Assembly (NCBI GenBank): GCA_031263945.1
Contig: JAISEW010000117.1
Coordinates: forward strand, 1 to 11,445
Origin: Gracilibacteraceae bacterium
Lineage (GTDB): Bacteria; Bacillota; Desulfitobacteriia; Desulfitobacteriales; Syntrophobotulaceae
DNA: 11,445 nucleotides
Direction: 5' to 3'
Shown: positions 1-6,647 of the stretch, in pieces
How the letters are laid out: each line of letters begins with the position of its first letter
How positions within the stretch are numbered: the first letter of the stretch is position 1
Made by a program: the position numbers and the translations under genes
The notes under the pieces: generated by a model
What the model saw: the letters and a program-made list of their open reading frames with translations, nothing else
What the model was told of the DNA's origin: nothing
Databases searched by the model: none

Positions 1-224
1 GCCTTAGCTTGCGTGGACATGGCGCGGGCGCGGGCAAAAGCGTTCCCGGCCGAGGAAACTACATAACGCGGCGGCAGATTATTCAGGGCATAGGCCCGGA
101 TGTCCGCGACGCAACGGGAACAGGTGCAAGAATCGTGTTTGGCCATACATTCAGTCAAATAAAAATCAACCAAGTCTTCAGAAACATTTTTGACATTATA
201 TGTTTTTTCCGGATTGCTATCCAT
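1..224 (-). CDS. comFB: ComFB family protein, partial (C-terminal end outside window)
   Basis: The first 74 codons are visible; the 3' end lies beyond base 1. The start is the ATG at 224-222, preceded by an excellent ribosome binding site (AAAGGAGG, minus strand 238-231) six bases upstream. The peptide carries the ComFB hallmarks: an early NVSEDLVDFYL segment (residues 13-23), a cysteine cluster C26, C33, C35, C38 (CxCxxC), then DIRAYALNNLPPRYV (41-55). In Bacillus subtilis comFB lies in the late competence operon between the DNA-uptake helicase comFA and comFC, although its role in uptake is unclear. The cysteines are expected to bind zinc. More recent work, as I remember it, describes ComFB proteins as cyclic-dinucleotide (c-di-GMP or c-di-AMP) receptors. 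Here it has its own promoter and no comFA or comFC in view, which fits a stand-alone signalling protein better than a competence operon. Family assignment is firm; function is inferred. Confidence 0.88.
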   Translation of the reverse strand, partial: MDSNPEKTYNVKNVSEDLVDFYLTECMAKHDSCTCSRCVADIRAYALNNLPPRYVVSSAGNAFARARAMSTQAK

Positions 225-255
225 ACCAATCCTCCTTTGTTTCACGATTTTTTAA

Positions 256-285
256 ATTATACCATACATACGCCAATCTACGCAA
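256..285 (-). promoter_or_regulatory. Probable sigma-70 promoter of comFB
   Basis: On the minus strand a perfect -10 box TATAAT (261-256) is preceded by TGG, giving an extended -10 (TGnTATAAT). A weaker -35 box TTGCGT (285-280) lies 18 bp upstream. The predicted transcript starts about 25-30 bases before the comFB ATG, so the leader holds little beyond the strong AAAGGAGG site. No operator-like repeat overlaps the boxes. Confidence 0.65.
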
Positions 286-309
286 TAATAATCGCGGGTC
301 TGGGTACAC

Positions 310-414
310 GACAAATTTGTGAGTAAATTTGTGGGTCGGTGAGCATGGATTCCGGCATAAAGCCGGAATGACGGGAGAATTTACTACGGGAGAATTCTCA
401 CCTGCAAATTTGTC
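310..414. repeat. Nested inverted-repeat element (MITE/REP-like), about 105 bp
   Basis: Three pairs of inverted arms are nested around one centre. The outer arms are GACAAATTTG (310-319) and CAAATTTGTC (405-414). The middle arms are GGTGAG (338-343) and CTCACC (397-402). The core is ATTCCGGC-ATAAA-GCCGGAAT (349-369), followed by GACG. The right half also has a direct repeat ACGGGAGAATT (371-381 and 386-396), and the octamer AAATTTGT occurs three times (313-320, 325-332, 406-413). The core resembles widespread small bacterial repeats of the form GGATTCC...GGAATGACG, such as the Neisseria dRS3 core. No transposase is encoded, so it would be a non-autonomous or REP-type element. Only one copy lies in this window, so repetitiveness across the genome is inferred. 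Confidence 0.6.
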
Positions 415-421
415 GCACATC

Positions 422-450
422 TTGACATCACGGTCTGAATGATGTAGACT
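422..450 (+). promoter_or_regulatory. Candidate sigma-70 promoter facing the M56 gene
   Basis: A perfect -35 box TTGACA (422-427) is followed after 17 bp by TAGACT (445-450), which matches four of six bases of the -10 consensus. It lies just downstream of the repeat element and points at the truncated M56 gene. Transcription would start near 457, at the left foot of the 456-478 hairpin. Spacing and -35 are ideal and the -10 is only fair. Confidence 0.5.
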
Positions 451-455
451 GAAAA

Positions 456-478
456 TAGGTTTAATTGTATTAGACCTA
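456..478 (+). promoter_or_regulatory. Hairpin/dyad at the predicted start of transcription
   Basis: TAGGTTTAA (456-464) and TTAGACCTA (470-478) form a nine-pair stem with one G-T pair around the loop TTGTA. It overlaps the predicted transcription start of the 422-450 promoter, a usual place for a repressor operator. BlaI/MecI repressors, the normal partners of BlaR1-type proteins, bind TACA/TGTA-type dyads, and TGTA occurs here at 443-446 and in the loop. The match is loose and the assignment is speculative. No T-run follows, so it is not a canonical terminator. Confidence 0.3.
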
Positions 479-582
479 TGAAGAATTGTGACACTTAACT
501 CCATAAACCGTCAGGCGGAAGCGAATTCACGGGCGATCCGGTCGTTTTCCCCCCGCCGGCGGTTTCGGCGTCCGCCGCAGGC

Positions 583-1803
583 TTGGATTTCCCGCGCGAC
601 GCTTTTGCAGCCCTCGCGCTGATATGGTGCGCCGGCGTTTTGTTCATGCTGCTTTACGGCGCTGTTTCCGCCTTTATTTTGCGAAAACGTCTGCGGACCG
701 CCGTCCCGGTCGCGGGCGCGGACGCCTGGGCGGCGGCGGATCTGCAAACGCCGTTTATATTCGGGCTTTTCCGGCCGCGCGTCTATGTTCCGCCGGATCT
801 GCCCGCAACGGATCTCGCCTGCGTACTCCGCCACGAACAGGCGCATATCCGCCGAGGGGACCATTGGGTGAAATTCGCGGCGTTTTGCGTCCTGGCCCTG
901 CACTGGTTCAACCCGCTGGTGTGGCTGGCTTTCCGCTGTATGAGCGACGATATGGAGTTTTCCTGCGACGAGCGCGTACTCCGGGAAATGGGCGGCGGTT
1001 CTCAACAGGCATACGCGGCCTCGCTGCTGACGCTGGCGGCGGGCGGGCGTCCGGTTTTTTACCCGCCGGCTTTCGGCGAAGGGAATGTAAAAAGCAGGAT
1101 CAAGCATGCATTGAATTACAAACTCCCCGGCAAGTGGGCGGCGGCGCTGGCGCTGGCCGCCGTCATCCTGCTTGTCGCCGGGCTGGCGGCGGATCGCGGC
1201 GAAATTAAAGTCAGTGAAGAATATTTCGGCGACGAGCATTATATAAATTCCTCGATGACGTTTTACCGTTACAATATGCCCATGGAAAATCTCGACCCGG
1301 GGGCGGAGAGGGATCCGGTCCAAGGCGATTTCAGCAACGGCGCCAGTTGCGGCAATGATAAAATGCACTGGGACATCCAGCAGTTCACCGCTTTACCGCC
1401 CGACACGCCGATCCGGTTGGAGATCGCGTTTACGGACGAACCTCCCCTAATCATGACAAAAACTCCCAGGGATTATATGCTGGCGCGCTGCCAGGCCTAT
1501 AAAGCGGCCTCGGCGGAGGGCGGGATCGGTCTGGATGAGATCCATATCTCCCCGCATTCGATCACCATGGCCGGCTGGGGTTTTGACAACAAAACCGCTA
1601 TAGAACTGGAATTGGCCAACGGGGAAACCATGTCCTTGGGTCGCGGAAAATTCGGGGTTTGCCATCTGGGACCCCAAGGGACGACTTTTTTCAGGGCCTT
1701 TTATACAAAGATAGATCCTGCGGGCTGCCGGGCGATAATCATTGACGGGACCAGAATCACCATAAAGGAGTGCGATTACTATCCCTTTGAGTTTAAGGTT
1801 TGA
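583..1803 (+). CDS. M56 (BlaR1/MecR1-like) membrane metallopeptidase, N-terminally truncated, possible pseudogene
   Basis: The zinc-protease core of the M56 family is clear: HEQAH (residues 84-88 from the TTG at 583) supplies H84, E85 and H88, and MEFSCDE (124-130) supplies the likely third ligand E125. Hydrophobic segments lie at about 9-33, 95-117 and 184-202. Family members normally begin with two or three membrane helices before this point. Here the frame is open only from 499, after a TAA at 496-498, and has no ATG and no good ribosome binding site. Roughly the first 80-100 residues are therefore missing. Residues 208-406 form a separate C-terminal domain, probably outside the membrane. 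Its DEIHISPHSITMAGW stretch (318-332) and alternating beta-like pattern faintly recall DUF4179/DUF5643-type domains. BlaR1 relatives sense ligands and cleave a BlaI-type repressor, but no blaI is nearby. The family call is strong; whether the gene is functional is doubtful. Confidence 0.8.
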   Translation: MDFPRDAFAALALIWCAGVLFMLLYGAVSAFILRKRLRTAVPVAGADAWAAADLQTPFIFGLFRPRVYVPPDLPATDLACVLRHEQAHIRRGDHWVKFAAFCVLALHWFNPLVWLAFRCMSDDMEFSCDERVLREMGGGSQQAYAASLLTLAAGGRPVFYPPAFGEGNVKSRIKHALNYKLPGKWAAALALAAVILLVAGLAADRGEIKVSEEYFGDEHYINSSMTFYRYNMPMENLDPGAERDPVQGDFSNGASCGNDKMHWDIQQFTALPPDTPIRLEIAFTDEPPLIMTKTPRDYMLARCQAYKAASAEGGIGLDEIHISPHSITMAGWGFDNKTAIELELANGETMSLGRGKFGVCHLGPQGTTFFRAFYTKIDPAGCRAIIIDGTRITIKECDYYPFEFKV

Positions 1804-1812
1804 GGCGGATTT

Positions 1813-2724
1813 TCACTCCTTCGATGTTATGACCCGTAACAACAGGCCCTCACCGCTCACAAGCAGAAGTCCCGCCCAAATCAGGGCAAAGCATATGAGA
1901 TGCGCCTGGGTGAACGGTTCGCCGTAAACGATAACGCCTATGAGCAAACTGATGGTCGGGCTCAGATATTGCGCGAATCCGATGGCGGAAAGCGGGGCGG
2001 CGTTGGCGGCCCGGGCAAAAAGCAGGAGCGGCAGCGCCGTGACCGCGCCGCCGCATATCAGGCCGGCGGCGGCGCCCCACGGCGGCCAGGGGCCGAGCGC
2101 CGTCAGGAAGACCCTCTCCGGGCGCGTAAAAGTATAGATGATGAAGATGACGGCCAGCGGCGCCACCAGGGCGGTTTCGACGGCCAGGGCCGGCACGGCC
2201 GGATAGCCGCCTTTTTTCTTGAGAGCGCCGTAGGTGGAGAATAAAACGGCCAAAGCGACCGATATCCAGGGAAAAGTCCCGAAATCGACGGCAAAATAGA
2301 TCACGCCGGCGGCGGCCAGGCCGGCCGCGATTTTCTGCACCGGCGTCAGTTTTTCCCGAAACAGGATCACGCCCGCGAAAATGGATAAAAGCGGGTTGAC
2401 ATAGTAGCCGAGACTCGCCTCCACAATATGCGCGCTGTTTACCGCGTAAATATAAACTCCCCAGGTGGAAGCCACCAGCACTCCGGCGGCGCCGAGGAGC
2501 GTCAGGGCGCGGCGGTCATGAAAATAGGGGCGCGGATCCAAGCGGCGCGAGCAGGCGCAGATGAGGGCCATGAGGACAAAAGACCAGAACATGCGGTGCG
2601 CGAATATCTCGAAGGAAGAAACGAAAGAAAGCGCCTTCCAGTAAACCGGCAGCACGCCCCATATGGCGTAACAGACGACCGCGCAGATCAGTCCCTGCCG
2701 GGGCGACATTTGTTCCTGTTCCAT
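1813..2724 (-). CDS. rarD: RarD protein, EamA/DMT-family transporter
   Basis: A 303-residue integral membrane protein, close to the roughly 296 residues of E. coli RarD, with about ten hydrophobic helices in two EamA repeats. RarD-typical stretches are AIWGVLPVYWKAL (20-32), ASLGYYVNPLLSIFAGVIL (103-121) and GFAQYLSPTISLLIG (249-263). The basic segment ALKKKGG (167-173) fits the loop between the halves. E. coli RarD is called chloramphenicol-sensitive protein; its substrate is not firmly known, and related carriers export metabolites. It is the last gene of the glyQS transcription unit, nine bases after the glyS stop. The ATG at 2724 has GG only three bases upstream, while the ATG at 2709 (residue 6) has AGGA at a better distance of five, so the true start may be there. 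Its end lies nine bases from the convergent M56 gene, with no terminator hairpin visible between them. Confidence 0.92.
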   Translation of the reverse strand: MEQEQMSPRQGLICAVVCYAIWGVLPVYWKALSFVSSFEIFAHRMFWSFVLMALICACSRRLDPRPYFHDRRALTLLGAAGVLVASTWGVYIYAVNSAHIVEASLGYYVNPLLSIFAGVILFREKLTPVQKIAAGLAAAGVIYFAVDFGTFPWISVALAVLFSTYGALKKKGGYPAVPALAVETALVAPLAVIFIIYTFTRPERVFLTALGPWPPWGAAAGLICGGAVTALPLLLFARAANAAPLSAIGFAQYLSPTISLLIGVIVYGEPFTQAHLICFALIWAGLLLVSGEGLLLRVITSKE

Positions 2725-2733
2725 ATGCCTTTT

Positions 2734-4842
2734 TTACGCGGTCCCTGAGATCGGGGCCAGCAGCGTCAAATCACCCAAAACACCCAAAGTCTTCGCGCAG
2801 CGGGCGACGAGAGCCAGCCGCGCCGCGCGCAAGGACTCCTCCGGCGCCATGATCATCACGGCGTCAAACAAAGCGTCCGCCGGGGCCACGAGTTCGCGCG
2901 CCCGCCTGTAGGCGCCGTAAAAATCACAGGCCGCCGCCGCCGCCGTCACCGCCGGAGCGGCCGCCGCCAAAACGCCGAGCAGAGACCGTTCCGCCGGGTC
3001 GGTCAAAAGAGCGTCCGCGTCCGCCTTCGCGTCCGGCGCGGCCGGACCGCTCAAATTCAGGCAGCGCGTATAAGCGTTAACAAAAGCGGTGAAGCCGTCT
3101 TCCGCCCGCGCCCGCCCCAGCGCCGCCGCCCGCGCCGCCGCCGCGTAAGGGCGGCTCGCGCCGGCGGCCAGCACGCAATCCGCGATATCATAGCTCCAGC
3201 CGTTTTCGATGAGCAAAAATCTGAGCCGCTGGCGGAAAAATTCCCGCAGCGGTTCCGCGATTTCCGCCCACGGCGCGAGCGGATCGGCTTCCCGCGGAGA
3301 CAGTCCTGCGTAAGCGGCGGCCAGAAGCGCGTCCAGATCAAGATCGGCGGGCTCCCGCAGCAGCGCCGCGGTGACGCCTAAAGCCTGCCGGCGCAAAGCG
3401 TAAGGATCCTGGGAGCCGGTCGGGATGAGTTTCAGGGCGAAACAGCCGGCGACGGCGTCCAGTTTGTCCGCGAGACTGACCGCGGCGCCCGGCCGGGAAG
3501 CGGGCAGCGCGTCGCCGTTGAACCGGGGCTGATAATGCTCACGGATACCCGCGCACACTTCTTCGTCCTCTCCGGCCGCCCGCGCGTAATACGCGCCCAT
3601 GACGCCCTGGAGTTCCGGAAAATCATAAACCATGCGCGTAACAAGATCGGCTTTGGCCAAAAAAGCCGCCCGCTCCGCCATCTCCGCCTGCACGGGCGTC
3701 AGGGCGAGAGCCGGCGCCAGCAGGGCCGTCAGGCGGCGCAAACGCTGAACGCGGGCGCCGACCGAACCCAGGCGTTCGTGATAAGTAACGCGGTCCAAGT
3801 CCGGGACATAATCGGCGAGCGGTTTTTTCAGATCCTCATGATAATAAAACGCCGCGTCCGCCAGCCGCGCGCGCAGAACTTTTTCATTCCCGGCCCTTAC
3901 CGTGTCCAGACCGCGGCTGTCGCCGTTGCGCACCGTGATAAAATACGGCAGCAACCCGCCTGCAGCCGCCCGGACGGGAAAATAGCGCTGATGCTCCCGC
4001 ATGGGCGTCGTCACCACTTCCTCGGGCAGAGCCATGTATTCGGCCGGCACGCGGCCCCAGAGCGCGGTGGGATATTCTACCAAATCAGTCACTTCATCCA
4101 GCAAAGACTCCGTTATATCGGCGACAGCGCCCGGAGCCGCGGCCGCCGCCGCCCGCTCCGCCTGCCGCCTGATCTCCTCCCGCCGCCGCTCCCGGTCGGC
4201 CAGAACAAACCCGGAGGAGGCCAGGACCTTCGCATAATCGCCCGCCGCGGGGATACTCACCTCGCCGCCCAATACGCGGTGTCCGCGGGAAACGCGTCCC
4301 GCCGTCAGGCCGGCGTAGCGGAAAGGCACTATTTCCGCGCCGTAAAGGGCGACCAGCCAGCGCAGCGGGCGGGCGAAACGCGTGTCCGAATCGTCCCAGC
4401 GCATCGGTTTGGGAAAACGCAAACCGGCGATCAGTGCGGCGGAAAAATCGGGCAGCAGATCCGACGCCAGTGCCCCTGCCTGAAAACGCCGGGCAAAAAC
4501 ATAGGGGATATTTTTGAACTCCCGGATAAAGAGGTCTTCCGGCCTGACCTCCTGCCCGGCGGCAAAACCGAGCGCCGCCTTCGTCGGCCGGCCTTCTTCG
4601 TCGTAAGCCGCCTTTCGCGCCGGTCCGCGCACTTCCTCCCGCGTGTCCGCCTGCCGTTCCGCCAGACCGGACACGAGCAGGGCCAGACGGCGCGGCGTGA
4701 CGTAAACAGTCAAATCTGTAAAATCAAGGCGCAGTTCCGTCAATTGCCGGAGCGCGTTCTCCCGCAGCTGCCGCGCGGCGTCCGGCGCGAATTTCGCCGG
4801 CATTTCCTCCATGCCCGCTTCCAGTAAAAAATCCCGGTTCAT
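2734..4842 (-). CDS. glyS: Glycine--tRNA ligase beta subunit
   Basis: The 702-residue beta subunit of the bacterial alpha2beta2 glycyl-tRNA synthetase (about 690 residues in E. coli). It recognises tRNA-Gly and works with GlyQ, which holds the aminoacylation site. Family signatures in order are LLEAGMEEMPA (6-16), FPKPMRW (143-149), KADLVTRMVYDFPELQG (397-413), ADKLDAVAG (458-466) and PTGSQDPYALRRQALG (474-489). The C-terminal part, roughly 560-700, is the helical DALR-type anticodon-binding region. No frameshift or internal stop interrupts it. Start ATG and glyQ stop overlap as ATGA (4842-4839), a translational-coupling arrangement expected for subunits made in equal amounts. The protein is very rich in Ala and Arg, matching the GC-rich genome, and this composition generates long meaningless open frames on the opposite strand. 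Confidence 0.97.
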   Translation of the reverse strand: MNRDFLLEAGMEEMPAKFAPDAARQLRENALRQLTELRLDFTDLTVYVTPRRLALLVSGLAERQADTREEVRGPARKAAYDEEGRPTKAALGFAAGQEVRPEDLFIREFKNIPYVFARRFQAGALASDLLPDFSAALIAGLRFPKPMRWDDSDTRFARPLRWLVALYGAEIVPFRYAGLTAGRVSRGHRVLGGEVSIPAAGDYAKVLASSGFVLADRERRREEIRRQAERAAAAAAPGAVADITESLLDEVTDLVEYPTALWGRVPAEYMALPEEVVTTPMREHQRYFPVRAAAGGLLPYFITVRNGDSRGLDTVRAGNEKVLRARLADAAFYYHEDLKKPLADYVPDLDRVTYHERLGSVGARVQRLRRLTALLAPALALTPVQAEMAERAAFLAKADLVTRMVYDFPELQGVMGAYYARAAGEDEEVCAGIREHYQPRFNGDALPASRPGAAVSLADKLDAVAGCFALKLIPTGSQDPYALRRQALGVTAALLREPADLDLDALLAAAYAGLSPREADPLAPWAEIAEPLREFFRQRLRFLLIENGWSYDIADCVLAAGASRPYAAAARAAALGRARAEDGFTAFVNAYTRCLNLSGPAAPDAKADADALLTDPAERSLLGVLAAAAPAVTAAAAACDFYGAYRRARELVAPADALFDAVMIMAPEESLRAARLALVARCAKTLGVLGDLTLLAPISGTA

Positions 4843-5720
4843 AATTCAGGCTCCTTGGTCAAAAGCGGGAAGCCCAGGCTTTCCCGTTTTTCAACATATG
4901 TCTGGGCGCACAGGCGAGCCAGGCGGCGGACCCGGCCGATATAACCGGTTCGCTCCGTCACGCTGATAGCGCCGCGCGCTTCCAGAAGATTGAAAACATG
5001 GGAGCATTTGAGTACATAATCATAGGCCGGGAGGACGAGCCGCGCCTCCGCCACGCGCACGGCTTCCGCCTCATACATCTCAAACCACGTTCTGAGAGCG
5101 CCGGCGTCCGACAGTTCAAAATTATAGCGTGAATACTCGATCTCGTTTTCCAGGTATATATCGCCATAACGCGCGCCTCCGGCCCATTCCAAGTCAAAAA
5201 CGCTGTCTCGGCCCTGGATATAGGTGGCCAGCCGTTCCAGCCCGTAAGTGATCTCCACGCTCACGGGCCGGCAGTCCAAACCGCCGCACTGCTGGAAATA
5301 CGTGAATTGGGTGATCTCCATGCCGTCCAGCCAGACCTCCCAGCCAAGGCCCCAGGCGCCGAGCGTCGGCGATTCCCAGTTGTCCTCGACAAAACGGATA
5401 TCGTGCTCCGCCGCGGCGATACCGAGGTGTTCCAGACTCCGGAGATACAGTTCCTGCACGTCGGCGGGGGCCGGTTTCATTATTACCTGATATTGGAAAT
5501 AATGCTGCAGCCGGTTGGGATTTTCGCCGTAGCGTCCGTCCGTCGGCCGGCGCGACGGCTCGACATAGGCCGCTTTCCAGGGCTCCGGCCCCAAAACCCG
5601 TAAAAAAGTGGCCGGGTTCATTGTACCGGCCCCTTTTTCCATATCGTAGGGCTGCGCGATAATGCAGCCCTCATTTCCCCAAAAATTCTGCAAAGAGAGT
5701 ATCAGCTGCTGAAAATTCAT
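4839..5720 (-). CDS. glyQ: Glycine--tRNA ligase alpha subunit
   Basis: A 293-residue class II synthetase subunit that makes glycyl-AMP and charges tRNA-Gly in the cytoplasm together with GlyS; family members are usually 290-305 residues. Near-invariant stretches include FWGNEGCIIAQPYDMEKGAG (13-32), EPSRRPTDGRYGENPNRLQH (54-73) and DNWESPTLGAWGLGWEVWLDG (starting at 113). The class II motif 3 region EITYGLERLATYIQG lies at 156-170. The ATG at 5720 matches the universal N-terminus (NFQQLILSLQ...), although the ribosome binding site is poor. It begins 20 bp after the ABC binding-protein stop and overlaps glyS by four bases. In many Bacillota glyQS is controlled by a glycine T-box riboswitch; there is no space for one directly upstream here, so the gene appears to be read through from the transporter promoter. 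Confidence 0.97.
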   Translation of the reverse strand: MNFQQLILSLQNFWGNEGCIIAQPYDMEKGAGTMNPATFLRVLGPEPWKAAYVEPSRRPTDGRYGENPNRLQHYFQYQVIMKPAPADVQELYLRSLEHLGIAAAEHDIRFVEDNWESPTLGAWGLGWEVWLDGMEITQFTYFQQCGGLDCRPVSVEITYGLERLATYIQGRDSVFDLEWAGGARYGDIYLENEIEYSRYNFELSDAGALRTWFEMYEAEAVRVAEARLVLPAYDYVLKCSHVFNLLEARGAISVTERTGYIGRVRRLARLCAQTYVEKRESLGFPLLTKEPEL

Positions 5721-5740
5721 CTCTGTTCTGTCCCCGCCGG

Positions 5741-6604
5741 TTACAGGCGCGCGTCCACTTCAGCGGCAAAAGCCTCGATGGCGCCGTCGTCGATAAGTTT
5801 TTGCAGGGCCTCGTTGATTTTAGCCACGAATTCCTCGTTGCCTTTCGCCACGCAGATGGCGTAGGATTCCAGCTCAAAGGCCGGATCGTCGTCAATGGCG
5901 CTGAGATCGGCAAAACCGGCGATCAGTTTATGCGCGGTGGGCGAATCGATCACGACGGCGTCGATACGGCCGTTGTTCAAATCCATGACGGCGTCCACGC
6001 CTTTTTTATAATGCTGCAGATCGATGCCGCCGATGGCGCTCAAGGCGATGTCGCCAGTGAAACCGGTGATGATGCCGACTTTCTTGCCTTGCAGGTCGTC
6101 AACGCCCGCGATGTCCGAGCCGCTCGGCACGATGATGGACTGCACGGCTACCCAGTAAGGGACGGAAAAATCGACGTTGGTGAGGCGTTCTTCCGTGACG
6201 GTCATGCCGGCGATGCCGATGTTCGCTTTACCGGAGACAATAGCGGGGATGATGGCGTCAAAGTCCATATTGGAAATTTCCACTTCCAGGCCCAGCTCCG
6301 CCGCCAGAGCCTGGACCAGCATGATGTCGACGCCGTCGTATTCGCCCAGCGCGCCGCCGCCCTGCTCGGTGATGAATTCAAAGGGCGGAAATTCCGCGTT
6401 CGTGGCCACGATGAGTTTTTCCGGGAGGGCGGACGGACCGTCCGGCTCGCCCGAATCACCCGCCGGTTCGGCGTCCGCCGGCTGTTCCGCCGGAGGACTG
6501 GCTGGCGGGGCGGCCGCCGGGGCGCCGCAAGCCGCGGTCAGCAGGAGCAGGAGCAGGAAAGCGGTGATCAGAGTACATTTGGCAGTTGAAAGCTTTCTTT
6601 TCAT
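5741..6604 (-). CDS. Polar amino-acid ABC transporter substrate-binding lipoprotein
   Basis: A 287-residue secreted binding protein of the SBP_bac_3 (polar amino acid) family. The start chosen is the ATG at 6604, preceded by GGGAG at seven bases; an 18-codon upstream extension has no such site. Residues 1-25 are a lipoprotein signal peptide with positive KRK, a poly-Leu core and lipobox LTAAC, giving a lipidated C26. A Pro/Ala/Glu-rich tether follows to about residue 60. The binding fold begins at LIVATNAEFPPFEF (64-77). IAGMTVTEER (131-140) supplies the arginine that normally holds the ligand carboxylate (R140), DFSVPY is at 145-150, and VVIDSPTA (217-224) supplies the acidic residue (D220) that usually holds the amino group. 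It should capture an amino acid outside the membrane and pass it to a permease driven by the ATPase gene 43 bp upstream. The exact amino acid cannot be read from sequence. Confidence 0.93.
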   Translation of the reverse strand: MKRKLSTAKCTLITAFLLLLLLTAACGAPAAAPPASPPAEQPADAEPAGDSGEPDGPSALPEKLIVATNAEFPPFEFITEQGGGALGEYDGVDIMLVQALAAELGLEVEISNMDFDAIIPAIVSGKANIGIAGMTVTEERLTNVDFSVPYWVAVQSIIVPSGSDIAGVDDLQGKKVGIITGFTGDIALSAIGGIDLQHYKKGVDAVMDLNNGRIDAVVIDSPTAHKLIAGFADLSAIDDDPAFELESYAICVAKGNEEFVAKINEALQKLIDDGAIEAFAAEVDARL

Positions 6605-6647
6605 GATTTTTCTCCCTTTTTTGTTAATTTTTATAAACAAGCCGCGA

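Noticed and set aside
217..504. 95-codon minus-strand open frame overlapping the comFB start
   Set aside because: It consists mostly of the translated repeat element (a VIPALCRNP-type string) and overlaps the comFB promoter and start in another frame.
225..582. tRNA, riboswitch or missing M56 N-terminus in the long gene-poor stretch
   Set aside because: No cloverleaf or T-box landmarks were seen, and translating all plus-strand frames gave no hydrophobic helices.
1804..1812. Shared terminator between the convergent M56 gene and rarD
   Set aside because: The gap is nine bases and neither flank forms a GC-rich hairpin followed by T residues.
3535..4827. A 430-codon open frame on the plus strand opposite glyS
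   Set aside because: It is the mirror of a highly conserved synthetase gene in GC-rich codons, has low-complexity Arg/Gln/Pro-rich composition and matches no family I recognise.
6621..6640. Weak dyad TTGTT...AACAA between the ATPase and binding-protein genes
   Set aside because: Only five pairs are continuous and it is AT-only apart from one G-C, with no T-run positioned as in a terminator; probably just an AT-rich spacer.
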